Below are positions 16,309 through 27,235 of a stretch of DNA of 64,000 nucleotides, piece by piece. Source of the DNA: Duganella sp. sic0402 (GTDB taxonomy: Bacteria; Pseudomonadota; Gammaproteobacteria; Burkholderiales; Burkholderiaceae_D); NCBI RefSeq assembly GCF_019219065.1, contig NZ_JAHUWK010000012.1:62001-126000 (forward strand), given 5' to 3'. The translations under genes were made by a program, and so were the position numbers. Each line of letters begins with the position of its first letter. The first letter of the stretch is position 1. The notes below the pieces were generated by a model. The model saw only the letters and a program-made list of their open reading frames with translations, was not told the origin of the DNA and did not search any database.

Positions 16309-18713
16309 ACACCTCGCATCAGAATCACGCTACCTTCGATCCCAACTCCGGAAACCGCCTGGAGCGCCTGGTGTTCGGCTACCGCCGTGCGCTGCTGGCG
16401 TTCTGCCTGCTAGTGACGGTACTGCTTGGCTGGCAAGCCAGCCGTATCGTCCCTAACGCCAGCTTCGATGGCATGCTGCCAATGAATCATCCGTATCTGC
16501 AAAATTACCTGGCCGAACGCAAGAAGCTGGTTTCCCAGGCCAACAGCCTGCGCATCGTGGTCGAGCACAAAGGCAACGGCAGCATCCTTGATCCGCACTA
16601 CCTCGACACATTGCGTCACATCAACGACGATATCTTCCTGTTGCCCGGCGTGGTGCGTGGCCAGCTTAAATCGCTGTGGACACCGTCAACCCGCTGGACC
16701 GCCGTCACCGAACGTGGTTTCGAAGGCGGTACCGTCATCCCAGATGACTACAACGGTACGCCAGCGTCGCTGGCCCGCGTGCGCCTCAACATCGAACGTT
16801 CCGGCGAAGTCGGTCAACTGGTCGCCCGCGACTTCCAGTCCAGCGCCCTGATCGTGCCGCTGGCCGAGCGCGATGAAGACGGCAAGGAACTCGATTACGC
16901 GGCCTTGTCGCAACAGCTGGAAAAACTGCGCGCCAAATATCATTCTGACAGCATCGAAATCCACATCACCGGCTTCGCCAAGGTCGCCGGCGACCTACTG
17001 GAAGGCCTGGTGCAGGTGTTGGCCTTTTTCGCGCTGGCGGCCGCCATCGTCACTGCCATAGTCTACTGGTACACCCGCTGTATACGCAGCACTCTGCTGG
17101 TCGTCACCTGCTCGCTGATCGCGGTGATCTGGCAACTCGGCCTGCTGCCACTGCTCGGCTACTCACTTGACCCGTATGCCGTGCTGGTGCCTTTCCTCGT
17201 CTTCGCCATCGGCATGAGCCACGGTGCACAAAAAATGAACGGCATCATGCAGGACATCGGTCGCGGTATGCACCGGCTGGTGGCTGCCCGCTACACCTTC
17301 CGCCGCCTGTTTATGGCTGGCTTCACCGCATTGGCCTGTGACGCGGTCGGCTTTGCTGTACTGATGATGCTGGACATCCAATCAATCCGCCGTCTCGCCA
17401 TTACCGCCAGCCTGGGCGTGGTGATCCTGGTCATCACTAATTTGATTTTGCTGCCGATACTGCTCAGCTACACCGGCGTCAGCGCCAAGGCCGCCAAACG
17501 TGCCGCGCTAGCCGACAATCAGGATGGCAATCGCCGCACGCTATGGACCATGCTGTGTAAATTCACCGAGCCGCGCTGGGCCATCGGCACCATCGCCGCT
17601 GCCATACTGCTGGGGGCCTATGGCCTGCACGTCAGCGGCGCGCTGCAAGTAGGCGATCTTGATGCCGGCGCGCCGGAACTGCGTCCTCAATCGCGCTATA
17701 ACCTCGACAACAGCTATCTCACTCAGCATTACAGCACCAGTAGCGATGTATTAGTGGTCATGGTGCGCACGCCTGTACAAGGCGCAATGAAATTGCCGGT
17801 ACTTGAACGCGTGGATGAACTGGAATGGCGCTTACGGCAAGTGGAAGGCGTGGAGACCACGCAGTCGGTCGCCTCGCTGGCGCGGCAAACAGCGGTTGGC
17901 ATGAACGAAGGTAATCCGCGCTGGTACGAACTGCAACCGAATCAGGCTGCCTTGAACACCGCCAGTTCGCGCGCGCCGCGCAGCCTCGTCAACTCAGACT
18001 TCTCGCTGCTACAGTTACAGGTCTACCTGACCGATCACAAGGCCGCCACCTTGCGCCGGGTCAGCGCCGCCGTCGAAGCCTTCGCCAAAGAGAACAATAG
18101 TCCAGAGGCGCAGTTCCTGCTGGCCGCAGGCAATGCCGGTTTCGAAGCTGCCACAAACGCCGTCGTCGAAAAAGCCAACCACGAGATGCTATTGCTGGTC
18201 TACGGCGCGGTACTGGTGCTGGCTTACGTCACATTCCGCGACTGGCGAGCGGTGGCCTGCGCCATCCTGCCGCTGATGCTGACCTCGGTGCTGGCGGAGG
18301 CACTGATGGTGTGGCTGAATATCGGCCTCAAGGTCGCTACGCTGCCGGTGGTGGCGCTGGGTGTGGGCATCGGCATTGACTATGCGCTATATGTGCTGAG
18401 CATCATGCTGCAACAGATGCGGCTAGGCCTGCCGCTGGCGCAAGCCTATCACCGCGCGCTGCTATTCACCGGCCGCGTGGTGATGTTAACCGGCATAACG
18501 CTGGCACTCGGTGTGGCAACATGGGCGCTGTCGCCGATTAAGTTCCAGGCCGATATGGGTGTTCTGCTGGCGTTTATGTTCATCGTTAATATGATCGGCG
18601 CACTGGTGCTTCTGCCTGCCTTGGCGCGCTTCCTGCTCAAGCCGCCGGCGAAGGTTCAGGCCGAACAGGCAGTGCCCGAGCTTGAACGCAAGCGCGCAGC
18701 CTCTTCGGTATAG
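16305..18713 (+). CDS. RND superfamily transporter (MMPL type)
   Basis: The 802-aa protein has the RND/MMPL plan: one membrane helix near residue 35, a large periplasmic domain, a five-helix bundle (about 225-395), a further helix near 428, a second periplasmic loop and a closing helix bundle (about 625-780). VALGVGIGIDYALYVLSIML (about 681-700) and FAIGMSHGAQKMNGI (about 300-314) are the paired helix-4-type elements in the two halves. No membrane fusion protein is encoded nearby. Together with DUF1302, DUF1329 and the propeller it may move a hydrophobic substrate across the envelope. Direction and cargo are unknown. Confidence 0.85.
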   Translation: MNTSHQNHATFDPNSGNRLERLVFGYRRALLAFCLLVTVLLGWQASRIVPNASFDGMLPMNHPYLQNYLAERKKLVSQANSLRIVVEHKGNGSILDPHYLDTLRHINDDIFLLPGVVRGQLKSLWTPSTRWTAVTERGFEGGTVIPDDYNGTPASLARVRLNIERSGEVGQLVARDFQSSALIVPLAERDEDGKELDYAALSQQLEKLRAKYHSDSIEIHITGFAKVAGDLLEGLVQVLAFFALAAAIVTAIVYWYTRCIRSTLLVVTCSLIAVIWQLGLLPLLGYSLDPYAVLVPFLVFAIGMSHGAQKMNGIMQDIGRGMHRLVAARYTFRRLFMAGFTALACDAVGFAVLMMLDIQSIRRLAITASLGVVILVITNLILLPILLSYTGVSAKAAKRAALADNQDGNRRTLWTMLCKFTEPRWAIGTIAAAILLGAYGLHVSGALQVGDLDAGAPELRPQSRYNLDNSYLTQHYSTSSDVLVVMVRTPVQGAMKLPVLERVDELEWRLRQVEGVETTQSVASLARQTAVGMNEGNPRWYELQPNQAALNTASSRAPRSLVNSDFSLLQLQVYLTDHKAATLRRVSAAVEAFAKENNSPEAQFLLAAGNAGFEAATNAVVEKANHEMLLLVYGAVLVLAYVTFRDWRAVACAILPLMLTSVLAEALMVWLNIGLKVATLPVVALGVGIGIDYALYVLSIMLQQMRLGLPLAQAYHRALLFTGRVVMLTGITLALGVATWALSPIKFQADMGVLLAFMFIVNMIGALVLLPALARFLLKPPAKVQAEQAVPELERKRAASSV

Positions 18714-18741
18714 AATGGTCATCATTGCTCAAGAGACGGCG

Positions 18742-19629
18742 ATGATGACCAAGATAGAAGGCGCGCTGACGCCAGTTCCCAGACTGCGTTTGTACGTGGA
18801 ACGTCACCAGGACGAAAACTGGTTTGTCCATGTGGGCCACGTTGCAAACCGTGGCCGCTGGAAAATCGAACCGCATACCCATCCCGAATACGGCCAACTG
18901 ATCTTCGTGCGCGAAGGCCGTGGCGTGATCACGCTGGAAGGCACCAGCGTACCGTTCGTCGGTCCCTGCGCCCTGTTGCTACCCACCGAATGCGTGCATG
19001 GCCTCGACTACGAAGTCGACCAGGACCGCTGGGTTGTCACCATCGAAGTCAGCTATCTGGCACAGATCAACGCCAAGCTGCAGGAGTTCACGCAACTGTG
19101 GGCCGGCCCGCGCATCATTCCGCTGTCGTACACGCCCGAAGTCGAACGCGAATCCTACCAGTTGATACGCAGGCTGGAACAGGAGATGTTGTCCAACTCT
19201 GTTGGCCGCTCTGCCGCGCTGGAGGCGCTGCTGACCATGTTGCTGCTGACGCTGATCCGCGCCATGCCCAGCGGCCAGTTTGAACACGAAAGCGCCAACC
19301 CGGCCAATGTACGCCAGGCCGAACGCTTCCGCGATCTGGTCAATCAACACTATGGAAAGAATTTGCGACTACAGGAATATGCGTCGATGATGGCGATATC
19401 GGTGTCACAGCTACGGGCCGCCTGTGCCTCCGCGTTGGGCCAGAGCCCGACCAAGCTGATCCATTCCCGCATTGTGACCGAGGCCAAGCGCAGTCTGATC
19501 TTCAGCGATCTGCCGGTGGAGCAGATCGCCTTTCGGCTGGGCTTCGACGATGCAGCGTATTTCACGCGCTTTTTCCGCCGCGAAGTCGGGCAAACACCCA
19601 GCCAGTTTCGGACTACCGCGAAGAATTAA
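18742..19629 (+). CDS. AraC-family transcriptional activator (second paralog)
   Basis: The 295-aa protein is a close paralog of the regulator at 2593-3516: same cupin-like N-terminus (HTHPEYGQLIFVREGRGVI, about 55-73) and same double HTH (LQEYASMMAISVSQLRAACA; LPVEQIAFRLGFDDAAYFTR). Start choice is uncertain. ATG at 18742 has AAGAGA 5 nt upstream; ATG at 18745 and 18715 are alternatives. A TATAGAAT -10-like box at the end of the MMPL gene (about 18709) suggests its own promoter. It lies at the far end of the operon and converges with the next gene, overlapping it by 4 nt. Two related activators may sense different intermediates yet bind related sites. Confidence 0.9.
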   Translation: MMTKIEGALTPVPRLRLYVERHQDENWFVHVGHVANRGRWKIEPHTHPEYGQLIFVREGRGVITLEGTSVPFVGPCALLLPTECVHGLDYEVDQDRWVVTIEVSYLAQINAKLQEFTQLWAGPRIIPLSYTPEVERESYQLIRRLEQEMLSNSVGRSAALEALLTMLLLTLIRAMPSGQFEHESANPANVRQAERFRDLVNQHYGKNLRLQEYASMMAISVSQLRAACASALGQSPTKLIHSRIVTEAKRSLIFSDLPVEQIAFRLGFDDAAYFTRFFRREVGQTPSQFRTTAKN

Positions 19630-21503
19630 TTCGACGGCAAATACAAGGGCATCGAATCTTCCCAGCGGCTGTCGGTCAGCAGGCGCTTGTTGCTGCCGTC
19701 GGCGTTCATCACGTAGATTTGGCCGTACTGCTGGAAGGTCTGCTCGTACAGTGCCGCCTCATCGCGGAAGCCATGCTGCGAACCACTCCACATGATGCGG
19801 CCATCCGCAGCCCACACGGCATGGCCATCGCTTGATTCGTGGTCGGTGGCGCGGAACAGATCGCTGCCATCTGGGCGGATGGTGTAGACGTCGTAATTGC
19901 CGTCATCGCGGCGACGAGTGAAAACGATGCGCTGGCCGTCCGGCGACCAGCCAGGCAGGTTGTCGATGCCCTGGGTCAGCACGCGGGTCTTGCGCGTATC
20001 CAGGTTGAGGATGCGCAAGCCCTTTTCTTGTGCACTCCAGACGCGGAACACGATTTCTTTGCCATCGGCCGAATAGCTAGGGAAGCCGGAGTGCAAAGTG
20101 CCATCGGTCAGCTGTTCCAGGCCGCTGCCGTCGCGGCGCACGCGCCAGATGGCGGCGGTCATGGTATTGCGTTCGGCGAACCAGTAGCCAAGGCCGAAGG
20201 TGATCCATTCACCGTCCGGCGACCAGCATGGCTGGAAGGCACCCGCCAGGCCCATGCGGACCTTGGTCTCATCAAGACCACGGCCGCTGGATTCAAACAC
20301 CTTGCGTTTGTCGGAACCATCCGGGCGCATGACCCAGACCGAGCTGTTGCCCAACTGCTTATCAGTGTAGACAATCCAGCCGTCGCGCGACATCAGCGGG
20401 TAGACGTCGACATGGCGATAGTCATATTCAGGGTCCCAGCTAAACAGCGGCTTCATCAGCGGCCGGATCGGCTTGAACGATACCTTCTCGTAGATGACCG
20501 ATTTTTCATCAGCTGACCAGCTGGGCGAACGGATAAAGGTCTGCTTTACCGGCGCGCGGTTCGAGGTGTAGGCCAGGCCTTCGTTCGGGCCATACTTGAT
20601 CAGGTAGCCGATTTCGGTGTTGCTGAGGTATTGCGGTTGCAGCTTGAGATCGGTCCCGGTGGTGTGTTCGGTACGGTCCTTGCCGGTGGCCGCATCCACC
20701 GAGACGATCTGCGAGTACGCCTTGCCTATGTAGTTCGGCCGGCGCGCCCCCCAAGTGGCTTCCACCGTCATTTCATAGAACACGATGCGCTTGCCGTCCG
20801 GCGACCACTGTGGTGAGCCGAGGCAGTAACCCTGCTTCGCCACCACCTGGCGGAAGCCGCTGCCGTCCGGGCGCACCATGTAGATGGCCAGTTCTTGAGT
20901 GTGCTCCCAGCCCTGGCCTTGATCGTGGCCGGTCCATTCGGTGTTGCGGTCACTGGAGAAGGCAATCCATTTGCCATCCGGCGACCACGATGGACGGAAG
21001 TAGCAGTCCGGTTTGCCATCTTTACCCTTGATTTCACCAATGCCGGTCAGCTGGCGTACCTTGCCGCTTGCCATATCGCGTAGCCAGATGTTGGCGCGGT
21101 AGCCATTGGCGGTGGAGACGAAGGCCAGGGTTTTGCCGTCCGGCGAAAGCACGCCGGCGTCTTCCATGGAATCGGTTTTGGCCAGTACCTCGATACCGGT
21201 GCCGTCAGCGCGGGCGCGATAGAGGTCGGACTGTCCATCGGCGCGGCGCTCAGAAGTAAACAGCAACCATTTGCCGTCTGGCGAACGGCTGGCGTTGTAG
21301 TCGAAGGCCGAGTCAGCCAGCAGTTTGCGCTCATTGCTGCCATCCAGATTGGCGATGTACAGATCCGAAATCGATGGAGCGATACGATTCATTAGCATCA
21401 CGCCTTTTTTCTTCACTTCCGCCGCCTTGGCGACCACAGCCAGCGGCAATTGCGCTGCTACGGCGGCCGTGCCAAACAGGCGAAGGATTTTTCTGCGATC
21501 CAT
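19626..21503 (-). CDS. TAT-exported TolB/PD40-type beta-propeller protein
   Basis: The 625-aa protein starts at ATG 21503 with TAGGAGCACAC upstream. Its N-terminus (DRRKILRLFGTAAVAAQLPL) has the twin-arginine plus hydrophobic pattern of a TAT signal peptide. The body contains at least seven PD40 blades, each with an SPDGK-like turn, for example SPDGKWLLFTSER, SWSPDGKWIAFSSDR, QWSPDGKRIVFYE, CWSPDGEWITFG and GWSPDGQRIVFTR. Such propellers occur in TolB, in oligogalacturonate lyase relatives and in peptidase accessory domains. No catalytic domain is recognisable. It is divergent from the chemoreceptor operon; a periplasmic binding or lyase role is speculative. Confidence 0.8.
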   Translation of the reverse strand: MDRRKILRLFGTAAVAAQLPLAVVAKAAEVKKKGVMLMNRIAPSISDLYIANLDGSNERKLLADSAFDYNASRSPDGKWLLFTSERRADGQSDLYRARADGTGIEVLAKTDSMEDAGVLSPDGKTLAFVSTANGYRANIWLRDMASGKVRQLTGIGEIKGKDGKPDCYFRPSWSPDGKWIAFSSDRNTEWTGHDQGQGWEHTQELAIYMVRPDGSGFRQVVAKQGYCLGSPQWSPDGKRIVFYEMTVEATWGARRPNYIGKAYSQIVSVDAATGKDRTEHTTGTDLKLQPQYLSNTEIGYLIKYGPNEGLAYTSNRAPVKQTFIRSPSWSADEKSVIYEKVSFKPIRPLMKPLFSWDPEYDYRHVDVYPLMSRDGWIVYTDKQLGNSSVWVMRPDGSDKRKVFESSGRGLDETKVRMGLAGAFQPCWSPDGEWITFGLGYWFAERNTMTAAIWRVRRDGSGLEQLTDGTLHSGFPSYSADGKEIVFRVWSAQEKGLRILNLDTRKTRVLTQGIDNLPGWSPDGQRIVFTRRRDDGNYDVYTIRPDGSDLFRATDHESSDGHAVWAADGRIMWSGSQHGFRDEAALYEQTFQQYGQIYVMNADGSNKRLLTDSRWEDSMPLYLPSN

Positions 21504-21633
21504 GTGTGCTCCTAGTAATTGTTGTGTGACCGGACACAGCGCCGACCATGACAGACAGTATGGCCACCGTGCCCGCCGCTGTCCTTAAACAAAAGTGAAA
21601 ATCGCTGGTACTTTTTTACTGTCGCAGACGTTA

Positions 21634-21693
21634 AAAAGTGCCGGTGAATGTCATTTTTGTACAGAGACGCCGGCAGTTGCCATCCTCTATTCT
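21634..21693 (+). promoter_or_regulatory. Second copy of the conserved 36-bp activator element plus promoter
   Basis: Positions 21634-21669 match 3575-3610 at 31 of 36 bases. The distance to a TATTCT -10-like box (21688-21693) is also conserved, 18 bp after GAGACG against 17 bp in the first copy. The expected transcription start falls at about 21700, which is the A of the chemoreceptor ATG. Retention of both element and spacing 18 kb apart indicates selection and a common regulator. Confidence 0.7.
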
Positions 21694-21699
21694 CGCGGC

Positions 21700-23265
21700 A
21701 TGAGACAACTTTCCTATAGAAGCGCCGGCATTGCACGGCGCCTGCATCTGGTGTGCGGAGCGCTATCGCTGGCATTCGCTGGCGCGGCGGTCTTCGCGTA
21801 TTTCAATTTAAATCATGTCATGCAACTGGCGCGACAAACCGAGAACCTGCGCGTGCCGCAGTTGCAGCGTGTGTCGACCACCGAGCTGGAGGTGACGCGG
21901 GTGCTGTTGCTGCTGCGGCAATCCATCCTCGCGCGCAATGAGAAAGAACTGAAGCGTCAGCTGGACGGCATCGGCGATAAACATCAGCAGATAAGCGTCA
22001 CCATGCAAGCCTATCAGCAAAACCTGCTGACGGAAGAGGAACGCGCACGCTTTTCCAAAGTGCCGCAATTGCTAGAGACTTTCTGGGCCGTGGCTGCCGA
22101 GGATACGCACTTGATTCTTGCAGGGCAAAAAGAGGAGGCGCTGGCTTTTTTGATGGACAAGACCGTGCCGGCACGTACTGAACTGCTGGCGGCGCTGCGT
22201 GATGCCGTTAAACTGCAAGGCAGTGGCCTGCGTGATGAGCTGAGTGAAGTGGTGTCCGAGGCACAGCGCACGCTGGCGGTACTGGTGGTGCTGGCTGGCG
22301 TGTCGATTGTCGGGTTGGGATTTCTGTCATGGCATGTCGCTAAGGTGCTGCAACAGCGACTGGCGGTGTCCCGCGCGGTTGCCGAGCGCGTGCGTGATGG
22401 CGACCTGTCACTTGCGGTGCGAGATGATGCAATCGATGAATTCTCGCCGTTGCTGACGGCACTCAATGACATGCAACGCGCGCTGACAAAGGTGGTTTCG
22501 AATGTGCGCACCAACTCCGAAAACGTGGCCAGCGCCAGTGCCGACATCGCCCACGGCAGCCAGGCGCTCAGTGCGCGCACCGAGCAGCAGGCCAGTGCCT
22601 TGCAGCAGACCGCCGCCACCATGGAACAGTTGGGGGAGACGGTACGAACCAATGCCGACAGCGCGGTACAGGCCAGGCAACTTGCATTGGGTGCTTCGAC
22701 CGTGGCGGCACGCGGCGGTGCAGTGATCGGGCAGGTCATTGTGACCATGCAGGAGATACAAGGTAGTGCCACACGCATCGCCGACATCATTGGCGTCATC
22801 GACGGTATCGCTTTCCAGACCAACATCCTGGCGCTGAATGCGGCAGTGGAAGCTGCACGTGCCGGAGAGCAGGGACGTGGCTTTGCCGTAGTTGCCAACG
22901 AGGTGCGCAACCTGGCCCAGCGTAGCGCGACGGCCGCGCACGAAATCAAGGAACTGATAGCCTCGTGTGTAAAGCAGGTTAGCAAGGGCAGCGCGCTGGT
23001 AGGCGAAGCTGGCGCTACGATGGATGAAATCGTCGCAGCTATCAACCGGGTGGTACATATCGCGACCGAGATTAGTGCCGCCAGCGCAGAACAGAGCAGC
23101 AGTGTCGGCCAGATAGGCCAGGCAGTGGCACAGATGGACCGAGTGACACAACAAAACGCCGCACTGGTGGATGAAAGTGCCGGGGCGGCCGCCAGCCTCA
23201 AAGGCCAAGCCGCGCAGTTGGTGATGGCGGTGGCGGTATTTAAGCAAGGAGCAGAGATTCTGTGA
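21700..23265 (+). CDS. Methyl-accepting chemotaxis protein (4HB-type sensor)
   Basis: The 521-aa receptor starts at ATG 21700. The order is: short cytoplasmic N-terminus, membrane helix (about 17-38), periplasmic four-helix-bundle sensor (about 40-190), second membrane helix (about 195-215), HAMP (about 215-270) and signalling domain. The tip reads [20 protein letters not shown] followed by [20 protein letters not shown]. No C-terminal CheR-binding pentapeptide is present (ends KQGAEIL). No Shine-Dalgarno precedes the ATG, and the predicted promoter would start the mRNA at the ATG, suggesting a leaderless message. The operator-like element shared with the catabolic operon suggests that it senses the same compound or a relative. 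Confidence 0.9.
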   Translation: MRQLSYRSAGIARRLHLVCGALSLAFAGAAVFAYFNLNHVMQLARQTENLRVPQLQRVSTTELEVTRVLLLLRQSILARNEKELKRQLDGIGDKHQQISVTMQAYQQNLLTEEERARFSKVPQLLETFWAVAAEDTHLILAGQKEEALAFLMDKTVPARTELLAALRDAVKLQGSGLRDELSEVVSEAQRTLAVLVVLAGVSIVGLGFLSWHVAKVLQQRLAVSRAVAERVRDGDLSLAVRDDAIDEFSPLLTALNDMQRALTKVVSNVRTNSENVASASADIAHGSQALSARTEQQASALQQTAATMEQLGETVRTNADSAVQARQLALGASTVAARGGAVIGQVIVTMQEIQGSATRIADIIGVIDGIAFQTNILALNAAVEAARAGEQGRGFAVVANEVRNLAQRSATAAHEIKELIASCVKQVSKGSALVGEAGATMDEIVAAINRVVHIATEISAASAEQSSSVGQIGQAVAQMDRVTQQNAALVDESAGAAASLKGQAAQLVMAVAVFKQGAEIL

Positions 23266-24466
23266 GACGCTATCTCGCTGCCCGCTTCATGGGCGTGATG
23301 GGGAATAACATCATTGCCGTTGCACTAGGCTGGCAGATGTATGAGCTGACTGCCAGCGGTTGGTATCTCGGCCTAGTTGGGCTAGTGCAGTTTGTGCCGG
23401 CGTTGCTACTGACCGTGCCGGCCGGTCTGCTGGTCGATTCCGTCGACCGACGCGTTGTGTTTTCTATCAGCCTGGCGTTGCAAGGTGCGGCGTCGGTGAT
23501 GCTGGCCTGGGGCAGTCACGCTGGCTGGGCGGGTCCGGGTGCGATCCTGCTGGTATGCGTATTGATCGGCGTAGCACGATCATTGCAGTTGCCGGCACAG
23601 CAGGCCTTGATACCGGCGCTGGTCGCGGCATCAGGATTGCCGCAGGCATTGGCGATCAACGCTTCTGTCAACAAGCTGGCGATGGTCAGCGGGCCGGCCT
23701 TAGGCGGCTTTCTGTATGCGGGCGGCGCGGCGCTGGTGTACGGTGTGTGTGCGGTGGCGTTCTTGGTATCGGCCGTACTGGCAATGTTGATCTCCGCACC
23801 GATCGCCGCACGCAAGCGAGAGAGCCTTACCTGGAATGCGATGTTTGCAGGTATCGGTTTCATTCGCGACAATCCGGTGATACTCGGAGCGATGTCGCTC
23901 GATATGTTCGCCACCTTGCTGGGGGGCGGCATGCCGTTGCTACCGATGTTTGCTAAGGATATCCTGCATACCGGCGCCTGGGGACTGGGCCTGCTGCGCG
24001 CCGCGCCGGCAATCGGCGGTCTACTGATCACGGCGGTAATGACACGCTGGCCGCTGAAGCACAAAATCGGTAGGCGCATGTATGGTGCTGTGGTTGCCTA
24101 CGGGCTGATCTCAATCGGCTTCGCCTTCTGCACCAGTCTGTGGGCGGCGCTGCTGGTACTTGCGCTGCTGGGGGCTGCCGATGTGGTCAGCACCGTGCTG
24201 CGTCACTCCGTGGTGCAGATCGAGACTGACGATGACTTGCGCGGTCGCGTGGGCGCGGTCCATGCCACCAGCATTGTCGCCAGCAATCAGCTCGGACAAT
24301 TCCGCGCCGGCGTGATGGCAGAGTGGCTCGGGCCAGTTGGGGCCTTAATGGCCGGCGGTATGGCGACCATACTGGTTGCCGCATGGTGGACACGCCTGTT
24401 TCCCGATCTGCTGCACCGTGACCGGCTGTTCCGGTCTACAATTCCCGTTCACATTGGAGCAAAATA

Positions 24467-24467
<1 letters not shown>
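23262..24467 (+). CDS. MFS exporter (EntS-like)
   Basis: The 401-aa protein has about 12 hydrophobic segments. It starts with GTG overlapping the chemoreceptor stop (GTGA). [20 protein letters not shown] (about 8-27) and [15 protein letters not shown] (about 52-66) match the MFS_3/EntS group, whose members often export small aromatic or siderophore-like molecules. [17 protein letters not shown] near residue 345 is also typical of this group. Its translation is coupled both to the receptor and to the following lactonase gene, so the three are one operon. It may extrude a toxic intermediate or lactone (inference). Confidence 0.82.
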
Positions 24468-25883
<1,416 letters not shown>

Positions 25884-25939
25884 GTCGCAATGGTTTTGCG
25901 ATGAGGGCTTTCTGGAATTCTTGGAGCAATAGAAATCTA

Positions 25940-27235
25940 ATGACTAAAGGAATCGAAAAGCACTTTACCGCACTGTGGAAACGTGCTCAACAGGCATCCT
26001 ACCTAGATTCATTAACAGCGGATGAGCTGCGAGTATGGGCCACACAACGTGGCTTGCGTGTTGAGACACTGGAGGAGCGCAATGTGGGACTTTTCTCGCC
26101 GACGCGATGCTTGGTACTCTGCGTTGAAGGTCACAAAGGGTGTATTCCATTGGTTTCTTCGAGCGGAGACCCTGACTGGAAACTTAGACGAGAGTGGGCG
26201 GATCGTAAAGCGGCGCTGTGGGATAAGATGGAATGGTTTTCACCCCTTTGGATACCAAACGGTGAGGTCAGTAAGATTCTGAAAGATGCTGAAGGCGGCG
26301 ACCGAAAGCGTGCGATCGAACTGTTCAATTACCATACGTCGACGCTCTACACTCTTGCATTTCAGGCCGTTTGCATAGCCCAATTCTTTCCGAAATCGCG
26401 GTGTTTGCGTGATTTTGAACCTCTTGCGCGCGAGGCATACTTAGCGTTCTACAGCGGCTACCGTGCGGCCAGTATTGCCTCCCTCATTCCTGCGATTGAG
26501 GGGGCAATTGACCGTATCATCGCCGACGACCGTTCTGATATTCAAATACCGCATAAGGTCAACCATGCGGTGGAACGCGCAATTGACCGCGCTATCGGAC
26601 AACACTACGAAGGCAATTGGATGCCACCAGAATACCTAACTCGCGAATATTTGTTTGCCCTTGATGAGCGTGTTTACTGTTTAGAGACCTTCCGGCGCTG
26701 GCTGAACAATCACTTCTTTAGAAGGATTCCCGAGTACGAAGGCGTTACTTGGCTTAACCGCCACATGTTCGCCCACGCAGGCTCGTCGGAGTGGCAACAG
26801 TCTTCTAACTTCGTGCGGCTGATCATCGCGCTAGCCACACTGGGTGTTGTGGATTCCTGGCATCACGGTTCATATGATATACCGTTGATGTTTCCGGCAA
26901 TGAACGACGACAGTAAGCTTTTACATCAGCAAGCTATCATTAGAGCACAAGCACAAAGCGTAGTTATCCAGTTGGAGGAAAAGAATTTTCATGACAACGG
27001 TCGCCGCGTGCCTGTGTTACCAACAGACGATGGCGTCACATTGCGTCTGGCCCGACTTACTGAGGACTGCATGACAGATTTGGTAAGACCGCTCCGCGAT
27101 GCCGGCTGGCAGGTCGAGGTAGGTATTCCTCAAGAAGACGGAGAGTTCATGAGCGTCACTGCAATAGATGGCGATGAGCGCATCCAGGTGGGATTTCTCT
27201 ACAGCTGCGCCACGGATTGTTCGTTTGCTCGATGA
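25940..27235 (+). CDS. Uncharacterised protein with HEPN-like motif, 3' end altered by an IS21 end
   Basis: The protein has 431 aa from ATG 25940; GGAG lies at 25923, rather far upstream. I do not recognise the family. It is mostly helical and lacks a signal peptide or membrane segment. Notable stretches are GYRAASIASLIPAIEGAIDR (about 173-192), EYLFALDERVYCLETFRRWL (about 236-255) and WLNRHMFAHAGSSEW (271-285), the last with R-x4-H (R274, H279) like the active motif of HEPN ribonucleases. Base composition is lower in GC than the neighbours and the gene lies between two IS remnants, suggesting transfer. The last five codons and the stop lie in the IS21-type terminal repeat, so the native C-terminus is probably lost. 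Confidence 0.75.
   Translation: MTKGIEKHFTALWKRAQQASYLDSLTADELRVWATQRGLRVETLEERNVGLFSPTRCLVLCVEGHKGCIPLVSSSGDPDWKLRREWADRKAALWDKMEWFSPLWIPNGEVSKILKDAEGGDRKRAIELFNYHTSTLYTLAFQAVCIAQFFPKSRCLRDFEPLAREAYLAFYSGYRAASIASLIPAIEGAIDRIIADDRSDIQIPHKVNHAVERAIDRAIGQHYEGNWMPPEYLTREYLFALDERVYCLETFRRWLNNHFFRRIPEYEGVTWLNRHMFAHAGSSEWQQSSNFVRLIIALATLGVVDSWHHGSYDIPLMFPAMNDDSKLLHQQAIIRAQAQSVVIQLEEKNFHDNGRRVPVLPTDDGVTLRLARLTEDCMTDLVRPLRDAGWQVEVGIPQEDGEFMSVTAIDGDERIQVGFLYSCATDCSFAR

Noticed and set aside
21595-21699. GTG at 21595 as chemoreceptor start
   Set aside because: It would translate the conserved promoter element and add 35 residues before the membrane helix without a ribosome site.
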